DNA from: Gonium pectorale
Lineage: Eukaryota > Chlorophyta > Chlorophyceae > Chlamydomonadales > Volvocaceae
Assembly (NCBI GenBank): GCA_001584585.1
Contig: LSYV01000002.1
Span: 3,987,245-4,030,883 of the forward strand
DNA: 43,639 nt
Direction of reading: 5' to 3'
Shown: piece by piece, positions 20,901 to 31,266 of the stretch
Position numbering within the stretch: the stretch's first letter is position 1
Layout: each line of letters starts with the position of its first letter
Position numbers and translations under genes: made by a program
The notes under the pieces: generated by a model
Seen by the model: only the letters and a program-made list of their open reading frames with translations
What the model was told of the DNA's origin: nothing
The model's database searches: none

Positions 20901-22491
20901 GCGCCCCCGCCGCTGGCTGAAGCGTTGGTTGTTGGCGAGGGGCCTGCAGTCCTCCGTGCCCCGCCGCGCTCTCATGCTGCGGCGCCGCGGGCTGCGAGCG
21001 CCCCGCCACCGCCCCCGCCCCCGCCCTGCGAGGCCGCTTCCGCCGTCCCCGTGTTCCTGGTTCGGCGGGCCCTGCAAGGCGCCTCCTTTGAAAGAGGCCT
21101 AAAGCACGGCCCACGTTTGAGGCAGGGGCTGGTTCTGGGGCAGAGGCGGCCGCTGGCTCGGGAGCTTGAGCTGAGGCCTCATCGACATCCATCGCGATTG
21201 CGATATCTGCCAGGAGGCCCAGGGCGCATGGCCTGCGGTAACGAGCTTGCGCCTCGGCGGGTGACTTGGACACATGCACCCCGCCAGGGGCCAGGGGCTC
21301 GTGATCCCCCGGCACAGGGTCACCGGCTCCTCCGGCTGCCACGCCTGATGGCACGGGACTCCGACTGGGGCCCCCGTGGGTCTCGCCGATTGAGTCGCCG
21401 GGATGCCCTTGTGGAGAGCCACGACCTCCGGTGCGGCTGTCGCCGCGCCCGCACCCCCCAGCCGGCTCTGGGGCGCTGGGAGCAGCAGTTGCTGCCCCGG
21501 ACAGGCGGGGAACAGAGCCTTCATTAGGCGCCGCTGGCGGCGGCTGAGCGAGTGGCCGCTGCGGCGGCTGCGCCTGCGACGGCGACAGCGATTGTGATGT
21601 CGTGATGCTGTCTGCGGATGCGGATGCGGATGCGGCGCACGCCGTTAGCGGCTCCGGGGCAGGGACCGCGAGCCGTGGGCCAGGTTGCCCGAGCAGCCTG
21701 CTGTCGTCGGAGGTGTGTGGCTCTCCTTCTGCGGCGGGCAACAGGCCTCTAGCAGCAACAATGACCTCGTCTGCGCGTGCAGCAGCGGTGGGGACTGGTC
21801 GCAGGATGGGGCCGGCGTCTGGCGCCGCCGCTGTGGTTGGCACCCGTCTCTGCGGCGGCTCAAGAGGCGTGTCGGCTTCTGACCCGGCCTGCGCAGCGGC
21901 CTGCTGTTCGCGGGGTGGCGCAGGGCCACTGCGCTGCAGCTCTGGCGCTCGCGGTGACTCCGCGCAAGGCCCATGCCCCTGCTCTGGCGCAGCCACGGGC
22001 GCCTCCCCGGCAACGCGGTGCTCCAGCAGCATCACCAGGCGACGACGGGCCTCCTCCTCCCCCCAGGCCATAGGCCGTGAGCGCTCCTCGCTCGGGGCTC
22101 GCTCCTCGCTCGGGGCTTGGGGCCCCGGGACCGCAGCTGCCGGCTGACGAAACGGCGCTGCAGGCGAGAGCGCCCGTGCTGTAGGATGGGGCCCGCGGAT
22201 TCCGGTTCCCGGGAGTGGCATGCTGCCAGCAGCGCCACCAGCTGCTGCCGCCGTGCGAGGAGGTGCTTGGATCAGTGGATGCTCCTCATCTTCCTCTGTC
22301 CGCGCCGCCAGCTGCGGGCTCGCCAACAGCGCCGGTGCAGGTGCCGGGGCGCCATCACCGCCGTCCGCAACGGCAGTAGGTGGATTTTCCACGGGCCTGC
22401 CCTTTTCCAACACAAATTGGAAAGCCTCGTCGTCAAGCTCTTCCTCGCGAAGGGCTGCGGGCCCTCCGCCACCCGGCGCCCCGGCATTATC
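17914..22491 (-). CDS. Large Ala/Pro-rich, probably nuclear protein of unknown function (5-prime incomplete)
   Basis: Exons on the minus strand: 22491-19568, 19334-18980, 18785-18594, 18348-17914. They join in phase (about 1301 residues), with strong signals: acceptor CCCCTTTCAG, donors GTAAGTG, GTGAGTTCG and GTGAGGATC. Near the start lies the motif ELDDEAFQFVLEKGRPV. Then come about 900 residues of low-complexity Ala/Pro/Gly sequence with two basic NLS-like clusters (RGRRKRPRRAG at about 21050-21025; APKRPRGGG at about 20764-20741). The last third is more ordered: LKHLLEGLAPESDRL, then LNLSILAEHGDFLRSVLTV and LLDKLYLQWLELLTDGVIEP look helical. No catalytic motif is recognised. The upstream exon is unclear: the donor at 22560 follows a frame of the wrong phase. 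The final TAG at 17914 may be bypassed by splicing. Confidence 0.6.
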
Positions 22492-22494
22492 CTG

Positions 22495-24175
22495 AAAGGG
22501 GAGGAAGAGGATGCCCGGCAATGACCGGGGACATGGGATCCGAACAAGATACACGCTTACCCCCGCGAGGGGCCCCCATCAGGTTCCCCACCGTCGACCG
22601 TCGACCGCATGACTTCCCACACGCGCGTTAGATGGTTAGATGCATGTGCACTCATGGCCAACATGCCGTGGCCACTGCCAGAAGGGTTCATCCGCGCTTG
22701 CTGCTGACAGCAGCAGGCGGCGGCTTGGGCGACCATACCTAGCGGCAAGCGTGGCGGCAAGGGGCCCCTTGCCCCCGTCTGCCCCGTTTCAGCACCTCTT
22801 CACGGACGATCCCTTTTTTGCTTGATTCTTTATATTCCTTGTACCTCACCTTTGCCTTTTGTTGTTGCCCCTGTTCGTTGAACATCTGGTCCTCGCCCTG
22901 ACCTTCACTGATGCCCCTGGCGGCTTTGGAGGCCCATATGCTAAATACTGCCTCGCCCCTCTCGGCATGACTTGCTCCGCATCAGTATGCGGCTTGCACG
23001 CTGAGCGCCAAGCTCAGTCACGCAGCACTCGTTTCACAGCATGCGTGGAAGGTATTACAATAAGCTCCGATTGTTTGTTCTAGTTGTGTTTGTCAAAGTA
23101 TGAGGCCAACAGTAGCGGTGGGGTTCACAGATGCCGCGCCATCATCCTGTCATAATTGTTGTACGCTCCTCGTCCACGATCCTGTTTGTTATAGTATGCA
23201 TATGCAAGATGACGATAAACATGGGACATCTGAACCCGAGCGGAATCGCAAGACAGAAGCAGGATTCTACGCCTAAACAGACAAGTTGGTCTTAGCCGCA
23301 TTCCTTACGATTGGTAAGGCTGATTTACGTAGATTATATTGGATGAGCCGATGAGGGAAGGGCCGTCATCCTATGCATATGCGGATTGTCGATCACGTAC
23401 CTCTGCCATCTGCTTCCGTTCGCGAATACAATTCATTGTGTAGCCGCAGAAGGGCCCATGGGACGGGGTCGTATACGAGTACGTCTCTTCACATGCCTTG
23501 GTTTTGCCTGGTTTTGTACCCGCCCGCCCTACCGGAACTGGACACGTCTTAGGGTGTGCTGTCCGCAGTGGCGGGCTCCCTCTTTCTCTGCGTAGTTCCC
23601 ACTTTGCACGAAGAGACCGCAGTTGCGGGGGCAGTGGCGGGCTTGGACGTGGGTGCCCGAATTGCGACGCACGCTGCGTAAGCCGCTAACAGAGGACGGG
23701 ATGACGGGACGCTGAGCGACCCTTAATAACACCTACAGCTAAGGTGCACACGAACTGAGCGCAACTTTGCACACCAGACATGACTGGGCGCCGCCATCGC
23801 ATGCCAATGCTTCGAACGCCCAACCCCGACCGGAAATGACGAAACACCTACGTCATGTAGCTTCTTAATAGCCCGTTCCGTGCGCGCCGCTGTGCTTATC
23901 ATGGTCTTCTCGACCGGCAAAGGAAACACAGGACTAGTGGGCAGAAACACATGTCAGAAGCATGAAGCGAACGCGACACTCGCCCCGAAGCGAGGCCGCC
24001 ATCGCTGACGAAATCAGAATAACGAAGAATAGCTGACAGGTGTAGTTCCGCCACGAGCCCTGTCGCACCGCCCAGTACGGTCACCTTGTGACTGCATCTT
24101 GCACGTAGCACACATGTATGCTAGAGTGCAATAGCTAAAAACATTGAGCGACCATCCTTCACCCGGCTTCTAGTC
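22495..24175. other. Intergenic region between the two disordered-protein genes
   Basis: A minus-strand segment at 22561-22670 ends in a good donor (GTAAGCG) and is probably the 5-prime exon of the gene to the left, but its phase does not match. The rest is more AT-rich, has no supported gene, and contains repeat copy B (23489-23591). The 3-prime end of the gene to the right probably extends into its right part. Confidence 0.5.
23489..23591. repeat. Dispersed repeat, copy B
   Basis: Same three blocks as 15519-15610: TCACATGCCTTG (23489-23500), TGTACCCGCCCGCCCT (23515-23530), and GGCGGGCTCCCTCTTTCTCT plus GC (23570-23591). The sequence between the blocks has diverged. Confidence 0.7.
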
Positions 24176-24560
24176 TCATCCCTGTTCAAGCATGCTCCAT
24201 GGCTGCCGGCCACGATGCGCCGGCGAGATCCAGCTCGCACGGCGGGCGGGGGGCCCTGACACGGCCGCCCGCGTCTTGCAACCACGACCGATAACGCTAT
24301 GGGGGGGCGGCGCCGCTCCCTTGGTTAGGGACCTTTCGTGGCTATACCTTGCAGCGGCAAGATGCGCGTGCACGGGCGTACCCGGGCATGGGCGCCTGGC
24401 GACGCGTCGCAGGCGCCTCCCGGCCCCATGAGGTGAGTGTGCTGTCCTGTGGGCTATGGTAGCAGCGTTGCGCTCCTGCGCCGCCGCTGGCGACAAGAGG
24501 CACCCGGGCGTGTCGCGGACGCTGGCGGCCAGCCTCGCGGCCGTCATCCCTTCACCCCCG

Positions 24561-24588
24561 CTGTTGGCTGTTGGCTGTTGGCTGTTGG
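24561..24588. repeat. Heptamer array creating four identical 3-prime splice-site-like CAACAG motifs
   Basis: Four perfect copies of CTGTTGG on plus, that is CCAACAG on minus. A splice from the donor-like CAG|GTGTGT at 24760-24754 to the last CAACAG (ending at 24561) keeps the frame of the gene at 24651-27436 and would replace its last 36 residues with a different C-terminus. Confidence 0.8.
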
Positions 24589-24650
24589 CGGACGCTCCCC
24601 CCCCGCTACAGCAGCGTCTCGCGCATGGGTGATCAAGATGCGGAACGCTG

Positions 24651-27436
24651 TTACCCCCTGGTGGTGGAGATCGCTGGCTCGAGAGCACCCGCGCCCGTCG
24701 CACCAGGATCGGGCACCGTCGGCAGTGAGCCTTGCTGCGCAGGTTGTTGCCACACACACCTGGCCCACTGGGCCGCCCTCCGCACCAGCCGCTCGCCCAG
24801 GGTCATACGCCCTGGTGGCTGGCGCCGCAGCGGCTGCCGCGACGGTGACGCCGGCTGAGGCCCGTTGCTATGCGTCGGCAGTGCCGACTGCGAGCTTGGT
24901 TCCGGCTTCAGTTCCGGTTTGGGTTCCAGTTTGGGTTCCGGCATGGATTCTTTCGCAGCAAATGTGCCCGGAGCGGGCGCGCATGGCGCTGGCGCTGCTG
25001 GCGATGCCTCTGCCAGCGGTGTGGGCTGCGACCCACCCCCGCATCCGGTGTGGCCCGAGTCGGGCTGCTCGTTGGCGCCCTCAGACGTGCGCCCTGCCCT
25101 GCAGCGCTGCTGCTGGGGTGCTGTCGCGGGGGTGGATGCCCCGCCGTCCTCGGCCGGGCCCGCGGCCGACAGCATCGCTTCGTCCTCGCGCTGTCGCTGC
25201 AAGAGATGCCACAGGGCGGACCTCCGCCATGCTATAGGCGGGCCTCCTTCCGCCTGACCGGGGAGACGCTGCGGATCGACGGGCCTGTAGAGGTACGTCC
25301 GCGGCGACAGCCGCGGCGGCGTGGCCGGTCCCGCAGCCGCGGCCGAGGCGGCAGCCGCACCCGGAGCTGGAGCCAGGACGGAGGTCTGCGCCGCTCGGGG
25401 CTCTCCCTGAGGGCCGGAGTCAGCCACTGGGGCGGCAGCTGCGGGCGCAAGCTCCGCCCAGGCGCCCGACGCGCAGCAGGGGGCGAATTCGGCAGCAGCC
25501 TCCACCTTGGGCAGCCAGGAAAAGGACTCGTCGGAAGACCCCCCACGCTGCAACTGTGCGGTGACGTGCTGCTGCGATGCCGTACCGGCATCCCTTGCCG
25601 GTGATGAGGGAGCTGGCGGCGATAATGAGGGGTGGATCTCAGGCGGCCCAACACAAGTGCGGGCGTAAGCAGATTCCCCGGTGGCGGGCGGACTGCCAGC
25701 AGCTGCTGCTCCCTCGCTACTGGAAGCAGGACCTGTGCGGGATGGGCTGGAGGTGGAAGTGCATGTACCCGTCGGCGCTGAACGGGAGGGCGGGGAGGCG
25801 GCAGCCGTCGCGGCTTCAATCGCCGCTGCCGTCGCAGCGCCCACATCAGCCGCGGTCGCCGCTGTCGGCCCGGCAGCTGCCGCAAACCGACTGACGCGGA
25901 GCGGCGCGGGCGCACCAAAGGCCGGCTCCCCTTGATCCACCTGAGCGACTCTAGTCGCCGAGCGGGGCTGCACAGCAGAGGAGGTACCCGGCTCTGCCGC
26001 ATGCGATCCAGGTGCCGGTGCGGACCTTCCGGTGGGGCCCAGAGATGATGGGTGCTCCCCTGCTGCCCCCGGCTGCCACTCCCATGAGAAGCCTCGCGCG
26101 GCGCAGCCCTCGGCGGCCGTCCCCTCCTCCTCCTCTTTGACGGACAACACAGCCTCCGGCCGAGGCCCTGCCGCTCCCTGGCGGAACGCTCGGACCACGC
26201 CGCTCTGCCGCTGCGGCCGCCGGCACCCAAGAACGGACTCCCTGCTTGCCACTGTGGTCGACTGCTCCCCGCTCGACTTCCGCCGCCGCCGCTGCTGCGG
26301 ATGCATTTGTTTGCGGCGACTGAGCCGGAACAGCGGGCACTGCGGACCGGCCGGCTCAAGCGGGCGTTCCGCCTGCGACAGCCGCGGCGCCCCTACCGGG
26401 CCTGAGGCAAGGGCCGAGGCTGGTGATGCGGCTGGGGCCGGAGCCGAGGCAGAGGGTGCTTCCGCCTTGTGCGCCCGCAGACGAGCCGCAGCGGCCTGGC
26501 AGGCTGGCGCGCCCGAAGAGCGGTCAGGCGCAGAGCCAGCCGCTGGATTCCCGTCGAGGGCCTGGCCAGCCAGCGCCCCATTGGCCTCGCCCAACCGTGC
26601 CCCCGCCGCACAGTCCGCGGGCCCCGCTCCCGAGCCGGCCGGCATGGGGCTGCAGCCGGGGCCGGCAGCAGGGGAGGCCCCGCCTGCTGCGGCGAGCGGC
26701 GTAAAGCCGGGCCCTGGCCATCCGGCACCCTCCGCCGGCGCAGCGGCAGCGTCAGCAGCCCCAGTCGGCAGCCCAGCGGTAAGCGCCAGGCGCAGACGAG
26801 GGGAGTCGCCAGGGTGTGGGGCGCTGCCAGGGCACAGGCCAGCAGCAGCGGCTGTGCGCTCGCCGCTGCCGGCAGCACGAGGCCCGTCCAGGCCAGTGCG
26901 GGGGATGCAGGACACCGCACCCTGCACCCGCACCCGCACCTGCAGCTGCATCGCTTGACGCTGGTCCACGGCCGGCGCCCGCGCCGGTGCGCCCGCCCCG
27001 CACCCCGCAGCTCCGCCTCCGATGCTGCCGCCAATCTCTAATCCGCCTGAGCCTGCGGCGCCGGCGGCGGCTACAGGGTTGCCCTCTTCCAGGACCCAAC
27101 GCCAGTCCGACTCGTCCAACGCAGCGTTCTCATCCCCGGTTGTGTGGCTGCGGTCCAACGCCCCAGAAGTACCCTGGGTACAGCGCTGGCGGCGGGGTGT
27201 GGGAATAGGGCGACCTCTCACGGGCCCCGCACGTGACGTCATCGCCCCTCCCTGCCTGGACATGACGCTTGCCTTCACCCAATGTGGCTGTTAAGGCCCA
27301 GTAATTGCGCCCAGCGCGGAGTGTCCTGCCTCACCGCCAGTCTCTTGCGGGGCTCGGCTCCTGACGGCCGCCACAGCGCGCCGGTGGGGCGTGCCGTTGC
27401 TGACGTTGCACGGTCCCGCTTACGTTTCCCTGCCAT
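24651..27436 (-). CDS. Large Ala/Pro-rich, probably nuclear protein; likely paralogue of the gene at 17914-22491
   Basis: Start ATG at 27436 (context GGGAAGATGGCAGGG). Exon 1, 27436-27335, encodes 34 residues with basic NLS-like clusters (MAGKRKRDR, EPRKRLA). A 47-base GT-AG intron (27334-27288) is followed in phase by exon 2, 27287-24651, about 878 residues. Early in exon 2 is ALDESDWRWVLEEGNPV, resembling ELDDEAFQFVLEKGRPV of the neighbouring gene. The remainder is Ala/Pro/Gly/Ser-rich with an acidic patch (SVKEEEEGTAAEG), a Lys/Pro/Glu repeat (EPKLEPKPELKPEP) and a basic amphipathic C-terminus (GERLVRRAAQWARCVW). No enzyme motif is seen. The 3-prime end is uncertain: the donor-like GTGTGT at 24759 would splice in phase to an exon from 24560. 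Function unknown; a chromatin or transcription role is only a guess from composition. Confidence 0.62.
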
Positions 27437-27844
27437 CTTCCCTAGCACAGTGTTGTGTTAGCTGGCTGTACCAGAAGACTATGAAAATGCGGCGGGCCCA
27501 GTAGTAAACAGGGGCCAACGCAAGCACATACACGCCCTCACAGCCCTACAACCCCTCAGTGAAAAATGGGCGTGTCACTGCAAGGCTGAAACGGGGCGGA
27601 ATTGGGTACATATAATGGGTACATTTGGCGGTATGCAACAAGCTTCCGCGCAAGTGAACTCTCAGATAAACGCTGCTAATATGCTCCTTGCGAATGAGAA
27701 TTCCCTTGCGATTGCCCTTGCGATGTGCCTGCTGGACGAGCACGTAGCACTTTAGCCCCCGCATCCTTCACGAGCAGGCACAAAGCTTAGCTAAAGCTGC
27801 ACAGTCTCATCAATAAATTCTCTGTGGTGTGACTCAACGCGGCT
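27437..27844. promoter_or_regulatory. 408-bp head-to-head intergenic region, possible bidirectional promoter
   Basis: This is all that separates the start of the minus-strand disordered gene (27436) from the plus-strand HemW start (27845). It is more AT-rich than its flanks. It contains GGGTACAT twice as a direct repeat (27604-27611, 27617-27624) around TATAATGGG. No known factor site is claimed. Confidence 0.5.
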
Positions 27845-30800
27845 ATGCAAACATGGTCGCTGGGCCCACGCTGCGCCCGTTTCTGCAGCGGGCGACTCCC
27901 CTGTCACGGACACCCCTACACGTCCTGCTCTTGGCCGCTGCCATCTGCGAGACACGCACTGCGACCGGGGTCGGCGCCGGAGCGTGACACGTCGACGCCA
28001 CATCCCGGGGGCCTGAACCTGAGGCCCCAGGCCGCATGCGCCGCCCAGCGGTCTTCCGGCCAGGCCAGCACCAGCGGACGGGACGGTCCTCAAGCCGTCC
28101 GCTCAGCCTACGTCCACCTGCCCTTCTGCAAGCGCAAGTGCTTCTACTGTGACTTCCCGGTGGTGGCCGTCGGTCGCGACGTCACGGCGCCCAGTGAGTT
28201 CCGCACGCGGCGGACGGGGATGTGTCCCGGTATTGGAAAGCTGGGAGCAGGAAGCAGCTGCTGAGCAGGGCCAGGAGCAGGGCCATGTGCACGGCGTTGC
28301 TAGCGCCTGGCGCGCAACCGGGACCTCCCCCTGCCCAGCCGGGGTCGTCCCTCCTCTGCCCGTGACTCTTTTACCGCCCACCGCCACGGCAGAAGTGGAG
28401 GGCCGCATGGAGTCGTACGTGGAGACGCTGCTGCGCGAGCTTGCGGCCACCCGGGTGATGGGGCAGGGCCCGCTGGAGACGGTGTTCTTTGGCGGAGGGG
28501 TGAGCTGGGAGGACCCTGGTGCCGCCGACGCGGGCGGGCGGGGGTTGCGTCAAGGTCCTTGGGTGCCTCGCAGGCACGTGGCCACGACGCACCCGGTCAC
28601 AGCCAGTGATGGCACCCGCAGCCAGCCAACGCTTTCCCACCCCGGCCCTTGCGGCTCCCGACCCGCCGGCGCCCTCGCCCCCCAGACGCCCTCCCTGCTG
28701 CCTCCCCACCTATTGGCGCGGCTGCTGGAGGCGCTGGACGCGCGCTTCGGCCTGGCGGGGGGCGCCGAGGTGTCCCTGGAGGCAGACCCGGGCACCTTTG
28801 ACCTGCAGCGGCTGCGGAGGTACCGGGAGCTGGGGGTGACGCGGCTCAGCATCGGCGTGCAGGCGTTCCAGCAGGTGGGGCAAGGGATGGGTGGGTGGAA
28901 GGGCGCAACTCAGCCTTCGAAGGACGGATCGGGATGACATACGCGTTTCCAGCGAGGGGGGACCGAGGGGCGAGGGCGAGAAAGGGGGCCCGGAAGAAGG
29001 AGCACGGGCGGGTGGGTGGGTGGGTGGGTGGCGTCAGGCGTGCGGGCGCAGAAGCCGAGAAGCGTGTGGCGGGCCGCGGCCCTTGCGCCCGCCGGCCGGG
29101 GTGCGGGAACACGCGGCCTCGGCTCCGTGCCCAGGCGTAGGTCCAGGTTGCGTGTTGCTTCAATGGTGCCTACGGCTGGTCGGCTTTTGGCGGGCGGTGA
29201 CCGTGTCGACTGGCCCAGCAGCGGCTCTGCCCAGCTCTGCTCCTCCCCTTGCCCCCTGCTCCCTGCCCCCTGCCCCTCCACGGCAGGAGCTGCTCGAGGC
29301 GTGCGGTCGGGGCCACGACCTGGCTGATGTGGAGGCGGCCCTGGACGCGGTGTCCTCCTCGGGCCTGCCCTCCTGGAGCCTGGACCTCATCAGCGGCCTG
29401 CCGGGCCTCACGGCGGAGGCGTGGCGGCACTCGTTGGAGCGGGCGGTGGCGGCGGGACCGCACCACGTGTCCGTGTACGATCTGCAGGCGAGGGTCCGGG
29501 GTTTCGTGTGTATGCCTGACCGGATAGGGTGGCGAAGGTGCAGGGGTGGTGAGAGCTGTCTTGATCTTGACTCTTTATGGCAGTGAGGCGTAGCGCCGTG
29601 TTGTACAGGCCACGATATGGCCGGCTGGATCTCGAGCGCTCCTGGCCGTCCGTGCTGGCAAGCCCCTGCACCTGGAACGGCGCTGGCCCCCTGCCTCGCC
29701 AAGCCGCCCGTCCAATGCTCTTTCCGCTCCGGGGATTTAACCGCCCCGCCCCGCACGCTGGCCCCCAGGTCGAGGAGGGCACGCCCTTCGCCACGTGGCA
29801 GCGCAAGGGCCGCCTGCGGCTGCCGCCGGACGACGCGGCGGTCGAGATGTACGGCATGGCTTCGGAGCTGCTGCGCGGGGCGGGCTACGAGCACTACGAG
29901 GTCCGTACGTACCTGTGGTGCCTCGGCTCCTGCTGGCGCCCTGCTGGCCTCCCCCAATGTTCGTCTCATCTTTAGGATCCCTCGTCACCGCTTGCAATGT
30001 GTGTCTGCCCTGGTCCAGCTCATGAGCTGCGTAACGACGCTGTCTGATCGGGCTGTTGGCGTGCCCATCCTTAGCGTACCAGCGGCCCTCCATGCCCCGG
30101 CGGGACATTCCTTGCCCCGGCGGCGTTCATTCCGTAGGATGCCGCTTGCTGTCTCTTCTGACGTATGGCTGCTGCTCACCCGCCCTGGGCCCCCCGGTGT
30201 GCAAAGGTCAGCAACTACGCGAAGCCGGGGCACCGCTCCGCCCACAACCAGGTCTACTGGCGGGGCCGGCCCTACTACGCGTTCGGGCTGGGGGCCGCCT
30301 CCTACCTGGCCGGCCGCCGCTTCAGCCGACCCGCCCGCATGCGCGAGTACGAGGAGTGGGTGGACGGGCTGGCGGCGGCGGGCGGGGAGGCGCTGCCAGG
30401 GGGGCACCTGCCCCCGGAGTCGCAGGTGCGGAGCGGGCGGCTGCTCATGGGCCCCATGGGAGCAGAGCTAGCTACCCCATGCGCGTGGTGGTGTCCCTTG
30501 CTTACTTGTTCGCCACTCACCTACACATGTTGGGAAGCAGGGCTGGGTACCGTGCTGCTGTACAGCTCATCCAGCCAGTCGCGCTCATTTCCGCCCCTCC
30601 TCGTTCGGCCCTTCCCGGGGCCAGGGTCTGTGCCAGAACGCTCTCCAACCTCAGAAATCCCTGTCCCTCCCCTCCCATCCGCCCCAAGCGTCTCTTGTTG
30701 AGCTTCCTTGCCACCTCTTCCCCGTCCCTTCTTCCTCCCGCTCCCCCGCTGCTGCGGCCCAGCCCGTTTTTATTCATTCCCCTTTTCCTTCTCTCCTTCA

Positions 30801-31266
30801 CCCGCCCCCCCTGCCGTCCAACCCGCCATCTCCCTGCCCACCCCAGGAGGAGCTGCTCCTGGACACCATCATGCTGCGCCTGCGGACCGCCGACGGCCTG
30901 GACCTGGGCAGCCTGGCGGAGGACTTCGGCACCGCAGCGGCCGGCTGCGTGGTGCGGTCGCTGGCGCCCCACGCGCGGTCGGGCATGGCGCTGGCACTGG
31001 ACCCCTCTGGCCGGCCGGTCAGCCTGGCGGAGGCGGCGCTGGCGGCCGCCGGGCGAGGAGCGGCGGGGGCGGCGGAGGGGGGCGGGTTCCGTGTCCGCCT
31101 GGCGGACCCGCAGGGCTTCCTCCTGTCCAACGACATCATTTCGGACGTCTTCGCGGCCTTCGACGTGACTAGCGGCGGGGGCGCGGATGAGGTCGTGCAC
31201 CAGCCGGGCGGCTCGGGGGAGTCGGGCGCTGCGGCGGGCGGAGGCGGGGGCGCGGTTGGGGTGTGA
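27845..31266 (+). CDS. HEMW: HemW-type radical SAM protein (HemN-like, organellar)
   Basis: Exons: 27845-28193, 28393-28499, 28686-28874, 29287-29487, 29769-29900, 30207-30425, 30847-31266; all phases join to 538 residues ending in TGA. An Arg/Ser-rich leader of about 80 residues looks like an organelle transit peptide. YVHLPFCKRKCFYCDF holds the radical-SAM cysteines C95, C99 and C102 (CX3CX2C) that bind a 4Fe-4S cluster and S-adenosylmethionine. GGGTPS (150-155) is the SAM-binding glycine motif, SLEADPGTF and GVTRLSIGVQAFQ follow, and HNQVYW (339-344) is the HemW signature. After the third Cys comes Asp-Phe, not the extra Cys of true coproporphyrinogen dehydrogenase HemN, so a heme-chaperone or HemN-like role fits better. 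Intron 4 appears to start with GC (CAG|GCGAGG). Confidence 0.92.
29007..29032 (+). repeat. GGGT repeat in HemW intron, possible G-quadruplex
   Basis: Six runs of GGG spaced by single bases (GGGCGGGTGGGTGGGTGGGT and on) on the coding strand of intron 3. The pattern fits the canonical G-quadruplex rule. A structural or regulatory role is untested. Confidence 0.8.

Noticed and set aside
20709..21527. 272-codon plus-strand frame, and similar long frames at 26032-26958 and 42392-43210
   Set aside because: Each is antisense to a better-supported minus-strand coding exon and has no recognisable protein features.
24192..24443. Plus-strand gene start with a good donor (ATGAG|GTGAGTGTG)
   Set aside because: The frame has no recognisable features, the ATG has no clear context and no in-phase downstream exon could be found; it overlaps the possible 3-prime exons of the minus-strand gene.
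27845..31266. Annotation as true coproporphyrinogen III dehydrogenase (HemN)
   Set aside because: The fourth Cys of the HemN motif is replaced by Phe and the HemW-type HNxxYW motif is present.
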